Shown here in pieces: positions 1-9,122 of a DNA stretch of 64,000 bases. Below the pieces are notes generated by a model, which worked only from the letters and a program-made list of their open reading frames with translations, was not told where the DNA came from and made no database searches. A program made the position numbers and the translations under genes. Position 1 is the stretch's first letter. Each line of letters opens with the position of its first letter. The DNA comes from Virgibacillus ihumii (GTDB lineage Bacteria > Bacillota > Bacilli > Bacillales > Amphibacillaceae). The DNA lies in the NCBI RefSeq assembly GCF_902726655.1, contig NZ_CACVAN010000001.1, positions 2,728,001-2,792,000 on the forward strand, read 5' to 3'.

Positions 1-70
1 AAACTATTTCCATAGGTTTGGAGGATTGATATACTAATTAAAAAAGAGAAATGGAGTGATGGTGTACATT

Positions 71-658
71 ATGCGAAAACGATTGTTGATTAGTTTCATC
101 GTAATGTCATTTCTACTTATATTAACGGCATGTGGAGATAGTGGTAATGCTGCCAAGGATGATGCTCAAAGCACAGCAGATAATCCAGAAGTTGGATTGA
201 ATAAGATTACACTTGATGCATTAGTTCAAAAAAAGGAAAACAATGAAGCCTTTTATGTACTCATGTTTGATGCAAAGAAGGAATATGTTAAAAACACTAA
301 ACTCATAGATGCTTATAATAAAGCATTAAAAGAAAGGGATATGAAAGCCTATTACATTAATCTTCACGATTTAAGCTATGACAGGAATCAAAAATTAAAA
401 TCTTTAAGAGAAGCATTTGATAATAAAAATTCCGGTCACAGTCCATTTGCAGATGGAGGAATGACAGTTGTTCATCATGGTAAAATCAGTTCTCCATTTG
501 CTTATTTTGGTAAAGCCTGGCTTTTAAATACTACGATCGGAGAAAAGGGAAATAACGACGAATCATTTCTTAAGAAAAGCATCTATAAAGATGTAAAAGA
601 AGGTATCCAATTAAGTCTTGATTATGTGAACGAAAATAAAATTGATATGAGTAAATAA
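71..658 (+). CDS. Putative conjugation-associated lipoprotein
   Basis: About 195 residues with a type II signal peptide: basic start (MRKRLL), hydrophobic core, and lipobox LLILTAC followed by GDSG, so the mature protein should be lipid-anchored outside the membrane. The body (FYVLMFDAKKEY) has a thioredoxin-fold flavour but no CXXC pair, so redox activity is not supported. I chose ATG 71 because the lipoprotein signal begins there and GGAG lies upstream; an in-frame GTG (56) and ATG (59) are less likely. A terminator follows, separating it from the secretion operon. It may be a surface or assembly component of the conjugation machine, but that is inferred from position only. Confidence 0.6.
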   Translation: MRKRLLISFIVMSFLLILTACGDSGNAAKDDAQSTADNPEVGLNKITLDALVQKKENNEAFYVLMFDAKKEYVKNTKLIDAYNKALKERDMKAYYINLHDLSYDRNQKLKSLREAFDNKNSGHSPFADGGMTVVHHGKISSPFAYFGKAWLLNTTIGEKGNNDESFLKKSIYKDVKEGIQLSLDYVNENKIDMSK

Positions 659-663
659 CAATT

Positions 664-692
664 GACTTGCCTCCTTTGGCAAGTCTTTTTTA
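664..692 (+). terminator. Rho-independent terminator after the lipoprotein gene
   Basis: Stem ACTTGCC/GGCAAGT with a short loop, followed directly by a run of T. It lies six bases after the stop codon and isolates the lipoprotein gene from the operon starting at 713. Confidence 0.8.
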
Positions 693-712
693 TGTAGAAA
701 GTGAGGGGTAGA

Positions 713-2515
713 ATGGGTGATGGTAATAAGGAAGCCCTTAAACAGTTATATGAAGATTTAGCTGCTATTTTGGACATTTATAGTGGCTGGTTGTATGATA
801 ACTTAATCCGAAATATTGGTTGGGGTATCATCCAATTACTAGTTTGGATTAATGACTGGATAGAGGGTGTCGCAGATACTGTTGTTAGCTTAGGTGGTTT
901 ATATGATAGCCCGGCTATGCAGCAATTCATGGAAAAAATGCAACCTTTGGCGTTGGCGCTCTTTGTTGTGTCTGTTACCGTGCTTGGCTTTTTGTTTATG
1001 TTAAATAAAATCGAGAAACGAAATGAAGTCGCCATGAATATTTTGGTTGCGGTTAGTATGATATTAGTTATTCCCTCTCTGATGGGGATGATGGATGATT
1101 TACTGAATGTTGGATTGAATGAATTGGATGAAAGTGGAACCTTATCTGATGATGTATTAAAGCGAAATATTGCGGATGTGAAATATTATGTGGACAGTGG
1201 ATTTAATTATGCCAGTGGCTTGGATAAAGATAAAATGGCAGGGAATGAAAACTTATTACCACATCCACCGCACCCGAAAAGTAAAGAGATTGGAACCACA
1301 AATTATACGTATGGAAATGAATTAGAAAATCCAGAAACGATTGAAGTCAATGAAAAATTAAATGTTTATGAAGATGATGGATGGTTTCCATGGACAACAA
1401 AACCATGGGTTAAAGAATTAAAAAGAAAATCCGACAACGGTGGTCTTGGATATGACTTTTTAACGAAGAAATTAATTTCCACCGGAGATGGTGGTACTCG
1501 GGTTGTTCAACTTCGAAAAAACACTGTTCCAGCAACGAATCTTGGGCAACAAAGCTATTACCGGTACCATATTAATTGGTTTATCATCATTGCCACACTT
1601 TCGGTAACTGCCTTTGCATTGGCAATAACAGTTATCAAAATTGGTCGTGCCATGTTTGATCTGGCGTATCATCAGCTGCATGGAATGTTTACAGCTGCAA
1701 CAGACTTAACTGGCGGTCAACGCTTGAAAAAAGTATTAACAGAGATTGTCAGTACGTTTGCTGTTATTTTTGTCATGATGGTATTACTGCAAATGTTTAT
1801 ATTCTACGCACAGTGGGCGAACAACATGGAACGTCATATTGGCATTGTCGGTGTGATTCTGTTGTTAATTGCGGGTGCATGGGCGTTAATTGATGCCCCA
1901 GACATTATTCAACGTACAATGGGTATTGATGCAGGTTTGCGTTCTGGATACCAAGCTATGATGGGAGGATATGCTGCCGGTAAAATGGTAGGTGCCGGTG
2001 GAAAGACAGCAGGTGCAGCTGCCGGCAAAGTAGTAAAAACTGGTGGAAAAACGGCTGGAGGAGCTACTGCTGGTGCTGTTGGTGCATCAAGAGGGTTGAA
2101 AAGGAATGACCATATTAAGCCTATCCCTTCCAAAGATGCTGATCCGCAATATAGCCCAAAAGGGGAAGGTTCATTTTCAACTACTGCTGTTGGTGGGGAT
2201 GCTAGTAATATTCCTATTTCTATACCAAAAACGGACCATTCCAATCCATCACCAACTGCATCGGGAAGTGATGGACGACATAACCAAGTTTTATCACCAG
2301 AACAACCTGATAAAAAGTCTGGCTATCTTTATCCAAAAGATCATAAGAAACATACATTGATTGGTGGAAGCAAACCGGTACAACGAGGTAGTCACTTTAT
2401 GCGAAGGGCTCATAACACTGGTTATGACGTTGGCGAAAAAGTCAGTGACATACGTGCAAGGATAGATAAAGTAAGACAAGGACATAACAATGAAAAGGGG
2501 AATGATGAATCATGA
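713..2515 (+). CDS. TrbL/VirB6-like polytopic conjugation membrane protein
   Basis: About 600 residues. Hydrophobic segments lie around residues 70-95, 105-125, 285-310, 345-370 and 380-395, the layout of VirB6/TrbL-like inner-membrane channel proteins of Gram-positive conjugation systems. Past residue 400 come a Gly/Ala/Lys-rich linker (repeats of AGKxxGAGGKTAG type) and a basic hydrophilic tail. ATG 713 is preferred over GTG 701 because AGGGG sits five bases before it. It is the first gene of an operon: the next gene starts with a 4-base ATGA overlap. It probably forms the membrane channel with the proteins encoded downstream. Family assignment rests on topology and context rather than a diagnostic motif. 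Confidence 0.75.
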   Translation: MGDGNKEALKQLYEDLAAILDIYSGWLYDNLIRNIGWGIIQLLVWINDWIEGVADTVVSLGGLYDSPAMQQFMEKMQPLALALFVVSVTVLGFLFMLNKIEKRNEVAMNILVAVSMILVIPSLMGMMDDLLNVGLNELDESGTLSDDVLKRNIADVKYYVDSGFNYASGLDKDKMAGNENLLPHPPHPKSKEIGTTNYTYGNELENPETIEVNEKLNVYEDDGWFPWTTKPWVKELKRKSDNGGLGYDFLTKKLISTGDGGTRVVQLRKNTVPATNLGQQSYYRYHINWFIIIATLSVTAFALAITVIKIGRAMFDLAYHQLHGMFTAATDLTGGQRLKKVLTEIVSTFAVIFVMMVLLQMFIFYAQWANNMERHIGIVGVILLLIAGAWALIDAPDIIQRTMGIDAGLRSGYQAMMGGYAAGKMVGAGGKTAGAAAGKVVKTGGKTAGGATAGAVGASRGLKRNDHIKPIPSKDADPQYSPKGEGSFSTTAVGGDASNIPISIPKTDHSNPSPTASGSDGRHNQVLSPEQPDKKSGYLYPKDHKKHTLIGGSKPVQRGSHFMRRAHNTGYDVGEKVSDIRARIDKVRQGHNNEKGNDES

Positions 2516-2850
2516 AATATGAGATTCCAAAGGAAATAAAAGCAAAACCGAAAATTTTAGGCTTAGAAATGCGAGAGCTAGTCATTATACTGATTAGCTC
2601 TCTTTTATTGCTCACCATATTACGTGATTTAGTGCATAGCGTGTTCATGATTCCATATATTGTAGTTGCTGTTATTGGCATGATTTATTTATTTCTGCCA
2701 TCTGGACAGAATCCGGATAAACGCGTTTATGAGTCCATGATGTTGTGGTTTCGTAATAAAAAAGGAGTCTATCATGCTATTGACCATCACAAAAACCAAA
2801 ACATAGCTACACATGAAGAGGTACAGTCCACAAGGAGGTCAGATGTATGA
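2512..2850 (+). CDS. Small VirB3/TcpE-like conjugation membrane protein
   Basis: 112 residues with a hydrophilic N-terminus (KYEIPKEIKAKPKILGLEMRE), two adjacent membrane segments (about residues 25-60) and a charged C-terminal tail. Proteins of this size and plan sit between the VirB6-like gene and the VirB4 ATPase gene in Firmicute conjugation operons, usually annotated as PrgI, TcpE or DUF5592-type; I cannot tell which from sequence alone. Start and stop overlap both neighbours by four bases, so translation is probably coupled. Likely role is a channel component that works with VirB4. Confidence 0.7.
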   Translation: MKYEIPKEIKAKPKILGLEMRELVIILISSLLLLTILRDLVHSVFMIPYIVVAVIGMIYLFLPSGQNPDKRVYESMMLWFRNKKGVYHAIDHHKNQNIATHEEVQSTRRSDV

Positions 2851-3530
2851 GCCATTTAAAAGCAGTACCTGATGAACAAACAGTAGAAAATCCAGCACAA
2901 GAGGAAACCGAAACATCACTGAATCAAAAAGAAACATCCAAAAAACCAAAGAAAAAGTGGTTCCAACGAAAACCGAAAAAAACAACCGAAAAAAATCAGC
3001 AAAAGAAAAAGAAGGCCCCAAAGCCAAAAGTCTTGCGGCAAACAACGGAAATACTGCCTTTTCTTCAAATACATGATGATTATATCTTAATGAAGCATGG
3101 TGTGATGGATATTTTTCAGGTGGAGACTAAAAATATCCATGCACTTAATGATCAAGATATAAATTTTTTATTGTTGAATCGGGCACGATTTTTACGAAGT
3201 TATTTTCAGTCTTATAAAGAGGTTATTCTTAACTTCCCCGCAAGCACGGAAAAGCAGCGTCATTATTGGTTGAAAAAGGCAGAGAAGACGGCAAATCCGA
3301 TACACCTGAAATATATCGAACAAAAGTTATATGAGTTTGATTATGTCGAGGAAGAACGTTCCAATCGGGAGTTCTTCTTTTTTGTTTATGGAAATGATCG
3401 AGAAGAATTAACGGACAGAAAAAACGATTGTTTACAAGGGATGAATCAAGCCTTCCCTTTAAGGAAGTTATCCCGTGCTAAAAAGGAACAAGTTTTGTTT
3501 CTGTTAAATAATCAAAATACAAAATTGTAA
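2847..3530 (+). CDS. VirB4 N-terminal-domain-like conjugation protein
   Basis: 227 residues. The first 70 are strongly basic and low in complexity (many Lys and Pro). The remainder (ILPFLQIHDDYILMKHGVMD onward) resembles the N-terminal CagE/TrbE/VirB domain found before the ATPase domain of VirB4, but there is no Walker motif. The VirB4 ATPase is encoded right after it, so the two may together correspond to what other systems make as one polypeptide. It starts by ATGA overlap with the preceding gene. The role is presumably docking or regulation of the ATPase at the membrane (inference). Confidence 0.6.
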   Translation: MSHLKAVPDEQTVENPAQEETETSLNQKETSKKPKKKWFQRKPKKTTEKNQQKKKKAPKPKVLRQTTEILPFLQIHDDYILMKHGVMDIFQVETKNIHALNDQDINFLLLNRARFLRSYFQSYKEVILNFPASTEKQRHYWLKKAEKTANPIHLKYIEQKLYEFDYVEEERSNREFFFFVYGNDREELTDRKNDCLQGMNQAFPLRKLSRAKKEQVLFLLNNQNTKL

Positions 3531-3546
3531 TGAAGGGATGAATAGC

Positions 3547-5580
3547 ATGTTTACAAAACAAAAAGCTGCAACCGAAGAAAAGCAGTCTAAAAAACCGGTA
3601 TTGGATAAAGCGTTTTTAGCTGCTATCCAACCACAGGGTGGTGTTTCCTATAAGGATAAATACATGAAAAAAGGGGATGGTTATGAAGCATGTATTCATG
3701 TTTGGGAATATCCACAAAAAGTAGATGTACTTTGGATGGATGAATTAATGTCTATGTATGATGTGACGGTTGTATCAGATATTGCCACGATGAATCAGGA
3801 AGATACCGTAAATGCTATTAATAAAAGTATGATGGAACAAGATGTACGTCATAGAACCGCCAAACATGAATCAGACCGGATGGATGCTCAACGAGGATAT
3901 ACGGAAATGGAAGGATTATATGAACAAATAAGTAAGGCTGGGGAAGTTATTAAGTTGATGCATATTCGTTTGTATGTGGCTTCTCCTACAATTTGGGAAT
4001 TAGAACAAAAAGTAAATCGGACCATGTCAAAGTTGAAATCTATGGGATTTAAAGGACAAATTTTTTTGAATGAGTCTTTTTGGGAATGGCAGTCAATGTT
4101 TCTTCCATATGAACGGCAACTTGCTTTTCCGAACAAACGGGAAGGAAAAGGAATGTCTGCCCTTACACTTGCTTCCGGACTTCCTTATCACTTTTCTGAA
4201 TTGAATGATGAACGTGGAAGTTATTTTGGTACATCCTTTACCGGAGGAAATGTATTATTTGATCTGTTTCACCGGGATAAAATGCGACGTTTTTATAATG
4301 CGGTGGTCGTTGGAAAAATGGGTGCCGGTAAATCGACCACTTTGAAAAAATTACTCACGGATAATGCTGCCAGAGGGGATTTTATTCGAGGGTTCGAAAT
4401 GACTGGTGAATTTAATACGCTTGTCAAAAATCAAGGTGGACATATTGTGAGTTTAGATGGAAGTGATGGAATCATTAATATCCTGCAAATCTTTCGTTCT
4501 GACAGAACGGATGAAGAACAAGATGAAAACGATACACCTATAAGCCGGGATATGCCAGCAAAAGAAGCATTAAGTTTTGAAGAGTATGAACGCCTTTGTT
4601 TTATGCAACACATTTCCAAAGTGGCTAAGTTTTATGAATTTATGGCAAGTAACCCGGAAACCGGTGAAACGCCTTCAACCGAAGAACTGGATGAATTTAA
4701 AAAGGTTCTGCGGCAATTTTATCAATCATTGGGATTTATGGGTAAATTGAAGACAACAGGCGTTACGACACTGCAGAATGATGAATATCCCATTTTTGGT
4801 GAATTTCTAACATTTCTTCGAAAACAATTATATGAGGATGTAAAAGATGATGGAAACGAGACACAACGGAATATTCGCAATGAATTGTCTCCGTATCGTG
4901 TAAAACGGTTGGAAACCATTGAATTAACGGTTGATAACATGGTTAATACGTATGAGGCCTTATTTAATGGGCATACATCTTTACCAGACATTACAAACGA
5001 ACAGATCATATTTTTTTCGATTCGCAATCTACGAAAGTTTGAAAAGAATGTGTTCCAGGCTCAAATGTTTAATGCACTAAATTTGATTTGGGATAATTTG
5101 ATTCAAATTGGTGCACCGCAAAAGCAAAAAATGTATCATGACGATACTTTTTCAGAGGATGATATTACACGATTTCTCATTATGATTGATGAAGCACACC
5201 GATTAGTCAATCCGGAAAATATGCTGGCGGTTTCTTATTTAACAGATTTTGCAAGAGAAGCCCGTAAGTTTTTTGGCGGTTTAATTCTTGCCAGTCAGTC
5301 GATTCGTGACTTTGTACCAGATCATTCTGATACAGCAGCCGTTACGAAAATCCGTACCTTGTTTGAATTGACACAGTATAAGTTTATCATGCAGCAAGAT
5401 TCCAATACATTAGACTCCCTGCGTGCTATTTTTGAAGGACAATTAACGGAAAGTGAATTAGATTATGTACCACAGTTGCAGCAAGGAGAATGTGTTTTAA
5501 GTATTAGTGGGGTTGGTAATTTAATGTTCTCCATTGAAGCATCTGAACAAGAATTACAGTTGTTTGAAGGGGGACTGTAA
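3547..5580 (+). CDS. VirB4-family conjugation ATPase
   Basis: 677 residues. Walker A GKMGAGKST is near residue 256 and Walker B FLIMIDEAHR near residue 543, followed by LILASQSIRDF, which matches the sensor region of VirB4/TraE ATPases. It energises assembly of the type IV secretion channel at the cytoplasmic face of the membrane. ATG 3547 is favoured over ATG 3538 because the AAGGG ribosome site abuts 3538 and is nine bases before 3547. The stop touches the start of the next gene, consistent with one operon. This is the strongest family call in the conjugation module. Confidence 0.9.
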   Translation: MFTKQKAATEEKQSKKPVLDKAFLAAIQPQGGVSYKDKYMKKGDGYEACIHVWEYPQKVDVLWMDELMSMYDVTVVSDIATMNQEDTVNAINKSMMEQDVRHRTAKHESDRMDAQRGYTEMEGLYEQISKAGEVIKLMHIRLYVASPTIWELEQKVNRTMSKLKSMGFKGQIFLNESFWEWQSMFLPYERQLAFPNKREGKGMSALTLASGLPYHFSELNDERGSYFGTSFTGGNVLFDLFHRDKMRRFYNAVVVGKMGAGKSTTLKKLLTDNAARGDFIRGFEMTGEFNTLVKNQGGHIVSLDGSDGIINILQIFRSDRTDEEQDENDTPISRDMPAKEALSFEEYERLCFMQHISKVAKFYEFMASNPETGETPSTEELDEFKKVLRQFYQSLGFMGKLKTTGVTTLQNDEYPIFGEFLTFLRKQLYEDVKDDGNETQRNIRNELSPYRVKRLETIELTVDNMVNTYEALFNGHTSLPDITNEQIIFFSIRNLRKFEKNVFQAQMFNALNLIWDNLIQIGAPQKQKMYHDDTFSEDDITRFLIMIDEAHRLVNPENMLAVSYLTDFAREARKFFGGLILASQSIRDFVPDHSDTAAVTKIRTLFELTQYKFIMQQDSNTLDSLRAIFEGQLTESELDYVPQLQQGECVLSISGVGNLMFSIEASEQELQLFEGGL

Positions 5581-5581
5581 A

Positions 5582-6310
5582 ATGTCACAAGAAGATGAAA
5601 GGGGCAGCTTAGTAGAACAAGATCCTCAAAAACGAATGTTTAAAAAGCTTATATTTCTTTCCGTCATCGCATCTTTGGTTGTCGTTATGTATGTATGGAA
5701 ATGGACGGATAAACCGGAAAACCAATCACCGGAGGAAATGTTTGAAACAAGTCAAGCTGCACAGCAATCTCAACAACAAACAACTGGACTTAATGAAGAA
5801 AGAATCAATGCAGCATTAAAAGATGATGGCACTCCCAATAAGCAGAATGAACAGCAGGAAACGGAAAAAACATCATCTAATACGCATAATTTAGAAGAAA
5901 AGTACCAGCAACAGTACGGAAAACAAACCGTATCAAAGGCAAAAGAGCAGGCTAAAACAGGGCTTGCTCTTTATTTATTGCAAAAGTCGGATTGGGATAA
6001 ATGGGAAGGGATTGTAACAGATTCTTTTTTGGAAAAAGTGAAAGCTGATATTCAAGCCTTGGAGAACAAATATGTAGAACGAAAGCTAGAAAAAGTGGAT
6101 TTATTTGCTTCCCAGTATCCAGAGGATAATCACATGTCATTTGGTGCTTTTGCAACATGGCATGTTACCGTTGACGGTCAAACAACCAGTAATCCAATGC
6201 AATTGTATTACATTACGCTGCAACCACATGATGGAAAGTGGCTCGTATCAAACATTGTTACGCCAAATCAAAAAGGCATGGAAGGTACCGGAAGGAAAGA
6301 GACATCATGA
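5582..6310 (+). CDS. VirB8/TcpC-like bitopic conjugation protein
   Basis: 242 residues: a short cytoplasmic N-terminus, one membrane segment at about residues 20-40 (LIFLSVIASLVVVMYVW), a Gln/Asn/Thr-rich linker, and a globular C-terminal domain from about residue 110. The C-terminal part (FGAFATWHVTVDGQTTSNPM, then LYYITLQPHDGKWLVSNI) has the pattern of NTF2-like extracellular domains of VirB8/TcpC proteins. ATG 5582 follows GGGGG at good spacing and leaves one base after the previous stop. It probably scaffolds the channel on the outer face of the membrane. The call comes from topology and fold pattern, not a fixed motif. Confidence 0.65.
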   Translation: MSQEDERGSLVEQDPQKRMFKKLIFLSVIASLVVVMYVWKWTDKPENQSPEEMFETSQAAQQSQQQTTGLNEERINAALKDDGTPNKQNEQQETEKTSSNTHNLEEKYQQQYGKQTVSKAKEQAKTGLALYLLQKSDWDKWEGIVTDSFLEKVKADIQALENKYVERKLEKVDLFASQYPEDNHMSFGAFATWHVTVDGQTTSNPMQLYYITLQPHDGKWLVSNIVTPNQKGMEGTGRKETS

Positions 6311-7440
6311 AGCAACTATGGAATGCAGCAAAAAGTATTGCGAAAAAGAAAATCATGTTGTGGGTTCTAAGTTTTATTAGTGCGAATGCCTTAACGATTT
6401 TAATAGGCATTTTTTTAATGACGATCCTTCTAGCGATTATTGGGGGAGTAAGTGGTAGTGTTGATCATCAAAAATCAGCACAAGCAAGTGGTACTGCACA
6501 ATTCATTTGTTCTCCGGCCGGTGAAATCAACATGAAAAAATGGAACAGTATTTTTCAAAATAAAAAACGTTCCGGTGCTTTAAAAGGGTACGGTGATGAA
6601 ATAGTGAAGCTTTCCAAAAAACGAGGTATTGACCCTGTTTTATTTGCTGCCATTGCCATGCATGAGACAGCTTGGGGCGAATCCCATGCTGTAAAAGCCT
6701 ACAATAATCCAGGTGGATTAATGAATCCAAACGGTAGTGGGTTGTTACAATTTGACACCATGCAGGAAGGATTAGAGTCTATGGCTCTTACCTTGCATAA
6801 TCGAATTATTGTAGATGGATTGGTTACGATTGAACAATTAGGAAGTGTATATGCTCCAATTGGTGCAGCGAATGACCCGAATAATTTAAACGCACATTGG
6901 GTGCCGACCACAAAAGAAATCGTTAAAAAGTTTGGCGGTTTAACGAAAAATTGTAAGCCTGCAACGGAGGTTGATATGAAAATTATTGGTAATAAATCAT
7001 GGCTCTCCCCACACACCAAAAATATTACATCCGGATTTGGTTATCGTTCCTGTTATGGATGTTCCTCTTTTCATGGAGGACTGGATGTTGCCAGTGCTGG
7101 TATAAGGGGTACACCTATTACCGCATTTGCAGATGGAAAAGTAATTGTTAGTGAAGCAAGTGGAACAACATTCCGTTCGTCAGAATCCAATTTAGGCAGT
7201 GGTTATGGATGGCACATGAAGATTAAACATGATAACGGAATGGTTACACATTATGCACATATGAAAGAAAAAGGCGTACCGGTTGGAACCAAGGTTGAAG
7301 CTGGTGATGTGATTGGTCGTGTTGGTTCTACGGGTTCTTCAACAGGAGCTCATTTGCACTTTGAGATTATCATAAATGGGGAAAAGGTTAATCCAATGCA
7401 ATACATCAAACCATTTTTAACAGGAGGTGCTTCAACGTGA
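6307..7440 (+). CDS. Two-domain cell-wall hydrolase of the conjugation machine (glucosaminidase-like plus M23 peptidase)
   Basis: 377 residues with one membrane anchor at about residues 20-43. Domain 1 (about 75-220; IDPVLFAAIAMHETAWGES, YNNPGGLM) resembles the lysozyme-like glucosaminidase family of FlgJ/LytG type, with a likely catalytic Glu in HETAWGES. Domain 2 (about 235-370) is an M23/LytM zinc endopeptidase: HGGLD near residue 256, HYAHM, and HLHFE at 349-353 give the metal ligands. It opens the peptidoglycan for the channel, the VirB1/CwlT/TcpG role. ATG 6307 is chosen because it overlaps the previous stop by ATGA and has GGAAGGAAAG upstream; the open frame extends further left without a better start. 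Confidence 0.88.
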   Translation: MKQLWNAAKSIAKKKIMLWVLSFISANALTILIGIFLMTILLAIIGGVSGSVDHQKSAQASGTAQFICSPAGEINMKKWNSIFQNKKRSGALKGYGDEIVKLSKKRGIDPVLFAAIAMHETAWGESHAVKAYNNPGGLMNPNGSGLLQFDTMQEGLESMALTLHNRIIVDGLVTIEQLGSVYAPIGAANDPNNLNAHWVPTTKEIVKKFGGLTKNCKPATEVDMKIIGNKSWLSPHTKNITSGFGYRSCYGCSSFHGGLDVASAGIRGTPITAFADGKVIVSEASGTTFRSSESNLGSGYGWHMKIKHDNGMVTHYAHMKEKGVPVGTKVEAGDVIGRVGSTGSSTGAHLHFEIIINGEKVNPMQYIKPFLTGGAST

Positions 7441-8600
7441 AAAAAGCATTAACTCGTGGAAAAGAAAATAAAACGTACTTGGTAATGTTGGTTATTGGTG
7501 TACTTTTATTTGGTGTCTTTTTTACATCAGAATCATGGATGTATGATGATACGGTTATTGCACAAACACCATTTCATGAATCTATTGGAGGATTAAATCA
7601 AACTACTATTGTACTTAGAAATTGGGAGTACAATCCTGATAATAATTTGATGGAGGTGACCATTGAAACGATGCATACTGGAACAGATGCAGTTGAACCA
7701 ACCTTTTCATTTGTATCCGAAGGCAAGGATACTGGAAAAACCTATCCTGCACATAAAGTTTTTAAATCGGACAATAAAATGGTTATACAAATTGAAAATG
7801 TTCCCGATGATTATCGTGTAATTGGATTGTTTATTACGGAGCATCGTGATGAAGAAATTCTTAAACAAGCGTACAAAGAACAGTTAAATCATGATAATAA
7901 TGTTGCTACAACAGAAGATGGAAAGATTGATGAGTCTGAACTTCCGGAACCGGAAGAAATTATTCTCGTGGGTGATTATCGTAAAATATCCATCAATAAA
8001 TCGTTAGTTACGCAAACCGATAAAGCATACAAAAAGGAAACCATTCGTTCAGAAATGGAACGTATTCAAAATCAAATGAAGACACTGGTTGAGGATCGTA
8101 TTCCATTTCAAAAAGAATTAATCTCCACACTGAAAAAGGAGAAAGGGTCATTTCAAAGGGAAATGAAATTTGAAACAAAGGAAGAAAAGCTGGAGACGGA
8201 AAAAGAAATTCAGCAGAAAGAAAATGCCATTCAAGATACCAAAGAAGAAATACAAAAACATCAGGAAAAGATCAAAGAGCTTCGTCAAAAATATCAAAAT
8301 CGTGAAGATAAGCTGAATGCTTTAACGGTAACAAAGGAAGAAAAAGAACAGCAACGTGAATCAAATAATGATGATTCTAAGACCCAATCGAATAACAAAA
8401 ATGCTTCCAATGATGGTACAAATAAGAACGAAAAAACATCGAATAATGATTCCAATAATAAAGAAAACTCATCCTCAAAACGTGACAATCGGGATGATAA
8501 AAACGATTCTGATAAGAAGAAAAGTAAGTCAAAGAAAAAGGATGACTCTTCTTCCCAAAACGATAATAAAGCGAAAAACAAGGATAATAAGAAGCATTAA
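7437..8600 (+). CDS. Coiled-coil membrane-anchored conjugation protein with low-complexity tail
   Basis: 387 residues starting at GTG, which overlaps the previous stop (GTGA) and follows AGGAGGTG. One membrane segment is near residues 12-30 (YLVMLVIGVLLFGVFF), then an extracytoplasmic beta-rich region, a Glu/Lys-rich coiled coil at about 195-300, and a tail of about 85 residues almost entirely Asn, Asp, Lys and Ser. I do not recognise a named family. As last gene of the secretion operon it could be a surface-exposed or wall-spanning component. The disordered tail may reach through the cell wall (inference). Confidence 0.7.
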   Translation: MKKALTRGKENKTYLVMLVIGVLLFGVFFTSESWMYDDTVIAQTPFHESIGGLNQTTIVLRNWEYNPDNNLMEVTIETMHTGTDAVEPTFSFVSEGKDTGKTYPAHKVFKSDNKMVIQIENVPDDYRVIGLFITEHRDEEILKQAYKEQLNHDNNVATTEDGKIDESELPEPEEIILVGDYRKISINKSLVTQTDKAYKKETIRSEMERIQNQMKTLVEDRIPFQKELISTLKKEKGSFQREMKFETKEEKLETEKEIQQKENAIQDTKEEIQKHQEKIKELRQKYQNREDKLNALTVTKEEKEQQRESNNDDSKTQSNNKNASNDGTNKNEKTSNNDSNNKENSSSKRDNRDDKNDSDKKKSKSKKKDDSSSQNDNKAKNKDNKKH

Positions 8601-8601
8601 A

Positions 8602-8643
8602 CCCTGTATGAAACCTGTATTTCGACCTGTACAAAACCTGTAT
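8602..8643 (+). repeat. Four phased ACCTGTA-type direct repeats (candidate operator)
   Basis: CCTGTA occurs at 8603, 8614, 8626 and 8637, a spacing of 11, 12 and 11 bases, starting right after the stop of the preceding gene. Such helically phased repeats next to a candidate transfer origin suggest binding by one of the ribbon-helix-helix proteins encoded just downstream (inference). Confidence 0.6.
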
Positions 8644-8660
8644 TTTTAATTAATTTAATG

Positions 8661-8728
8661 GGGTCACCGGAAAACTAGGCTCTGCCTAGTTACACACGTT
8701 ATGTGGGTACATTTTCCCCTTATCCTGT
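8661..8728 (+). other. Candidate origin of transfer (oriT)
   Basis: Between the secretion operon and the relaxase operon lies a perfect palindrome AACTAGGCTCTGCCTAGTT (8673-8691), followed by an imperfect inverted repeat CACA...TGTG (8693-8705) and GTGGGTACATTTTCCCC. Firmicute oriTs commonly consist of a hairpin next to a relaxase nick region and lie upstream of the relaxosome genes. The position, the structures and the flanking phased repeats fit, but the nick site is not proven. Confidence 0.45.
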
Positions 8729-8731
8729 TCA

Positions 8732-8762
8732 ACAATCCTTACTCCTTCGAGTAGGGATTGTA
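8732..8762 (+). terminator. Hairpin upstream of the relaxosome operon
   Basis: Thirteen-base stem ACAATCCTTACTC / GAGTAGGGATTGT with one wobble pair, followed by TATATTTTC. It may end read-through from the secretion operon or be part of the transfer origin. Confidence 0.5.
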
Positions 8763-8788
8763 TATTTTCATAAAGGAGATGTTTTCAA

Positions 8789-9121
8789 ATGGAAGTGAAA
8801 ATTCGAGACCTGGATATTCGGACTGTTAAAGTATTGGATGATGAAGCAAAAAAACAGAAAGTGTCACGTAATGAATTGTTAAAAAGATACGTTGAAGATC
8901 TGGTGATAATTAATGGTGTTAAGCAAGCTGAAAAAGAAGTCGATAGTACCTTAAATAAAGTTGCATCTGCATTAGAGATGACATTCAGCCGATTAGATCA
9001 GTTAGAAAAACAAATGGAAAAAATGTTTATTTTATTAAGTGATGTATCTGGACTAGATCCTATGGAAGTAAATCAAATGTTGGATAATATAATGCAATCT
9101 AATGTGAAAGGTGCTGATTAA
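8789..9121 (+). CDS. Ribbon-helix-helix relaxosome accessory protein
   Basis: 110 residues. The N-terminus (MEVKIRDLDIRTVKVLDDEA, then KKQKVSRNELLKRYVED) has the Arc/MetJ/CopG beta-strand, helix, helix pattern; the C-terminal half is a predicted coiled coil. It starts after AAAGGAG. MOB_L relaxases of Firmicutes, such as that of plasmid pLS20, are assisted by RHH proteins encoded beside them that bind oriT and repress their own operon. The phased repeats at 8602-8643 are a plausible target. Confidence in the DNA-binding fold is good; the specific role is inferred from the neighbouring relaxase. Confidence 0.75.
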   Translation: MEVKIRDLDIRTVKVLDDEAKKQKVSRNELLKRYVEDLVIINGVKQAEKEVDSTLNKVASALEMTFSRLDQLEKQMEKMFILLSDVSGLDPMEVNQMLDNIMQSNVKGAD

Positions 9122-9122
9122 T

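Noticed and set aside
8294..8581. 95-codon minus-strand frame over the end of the coiled-coil protein gene
   Set aside because: Phe/Ser/Leu shadow of the Lys/Asn/Asp-rich tail on the plus strand.
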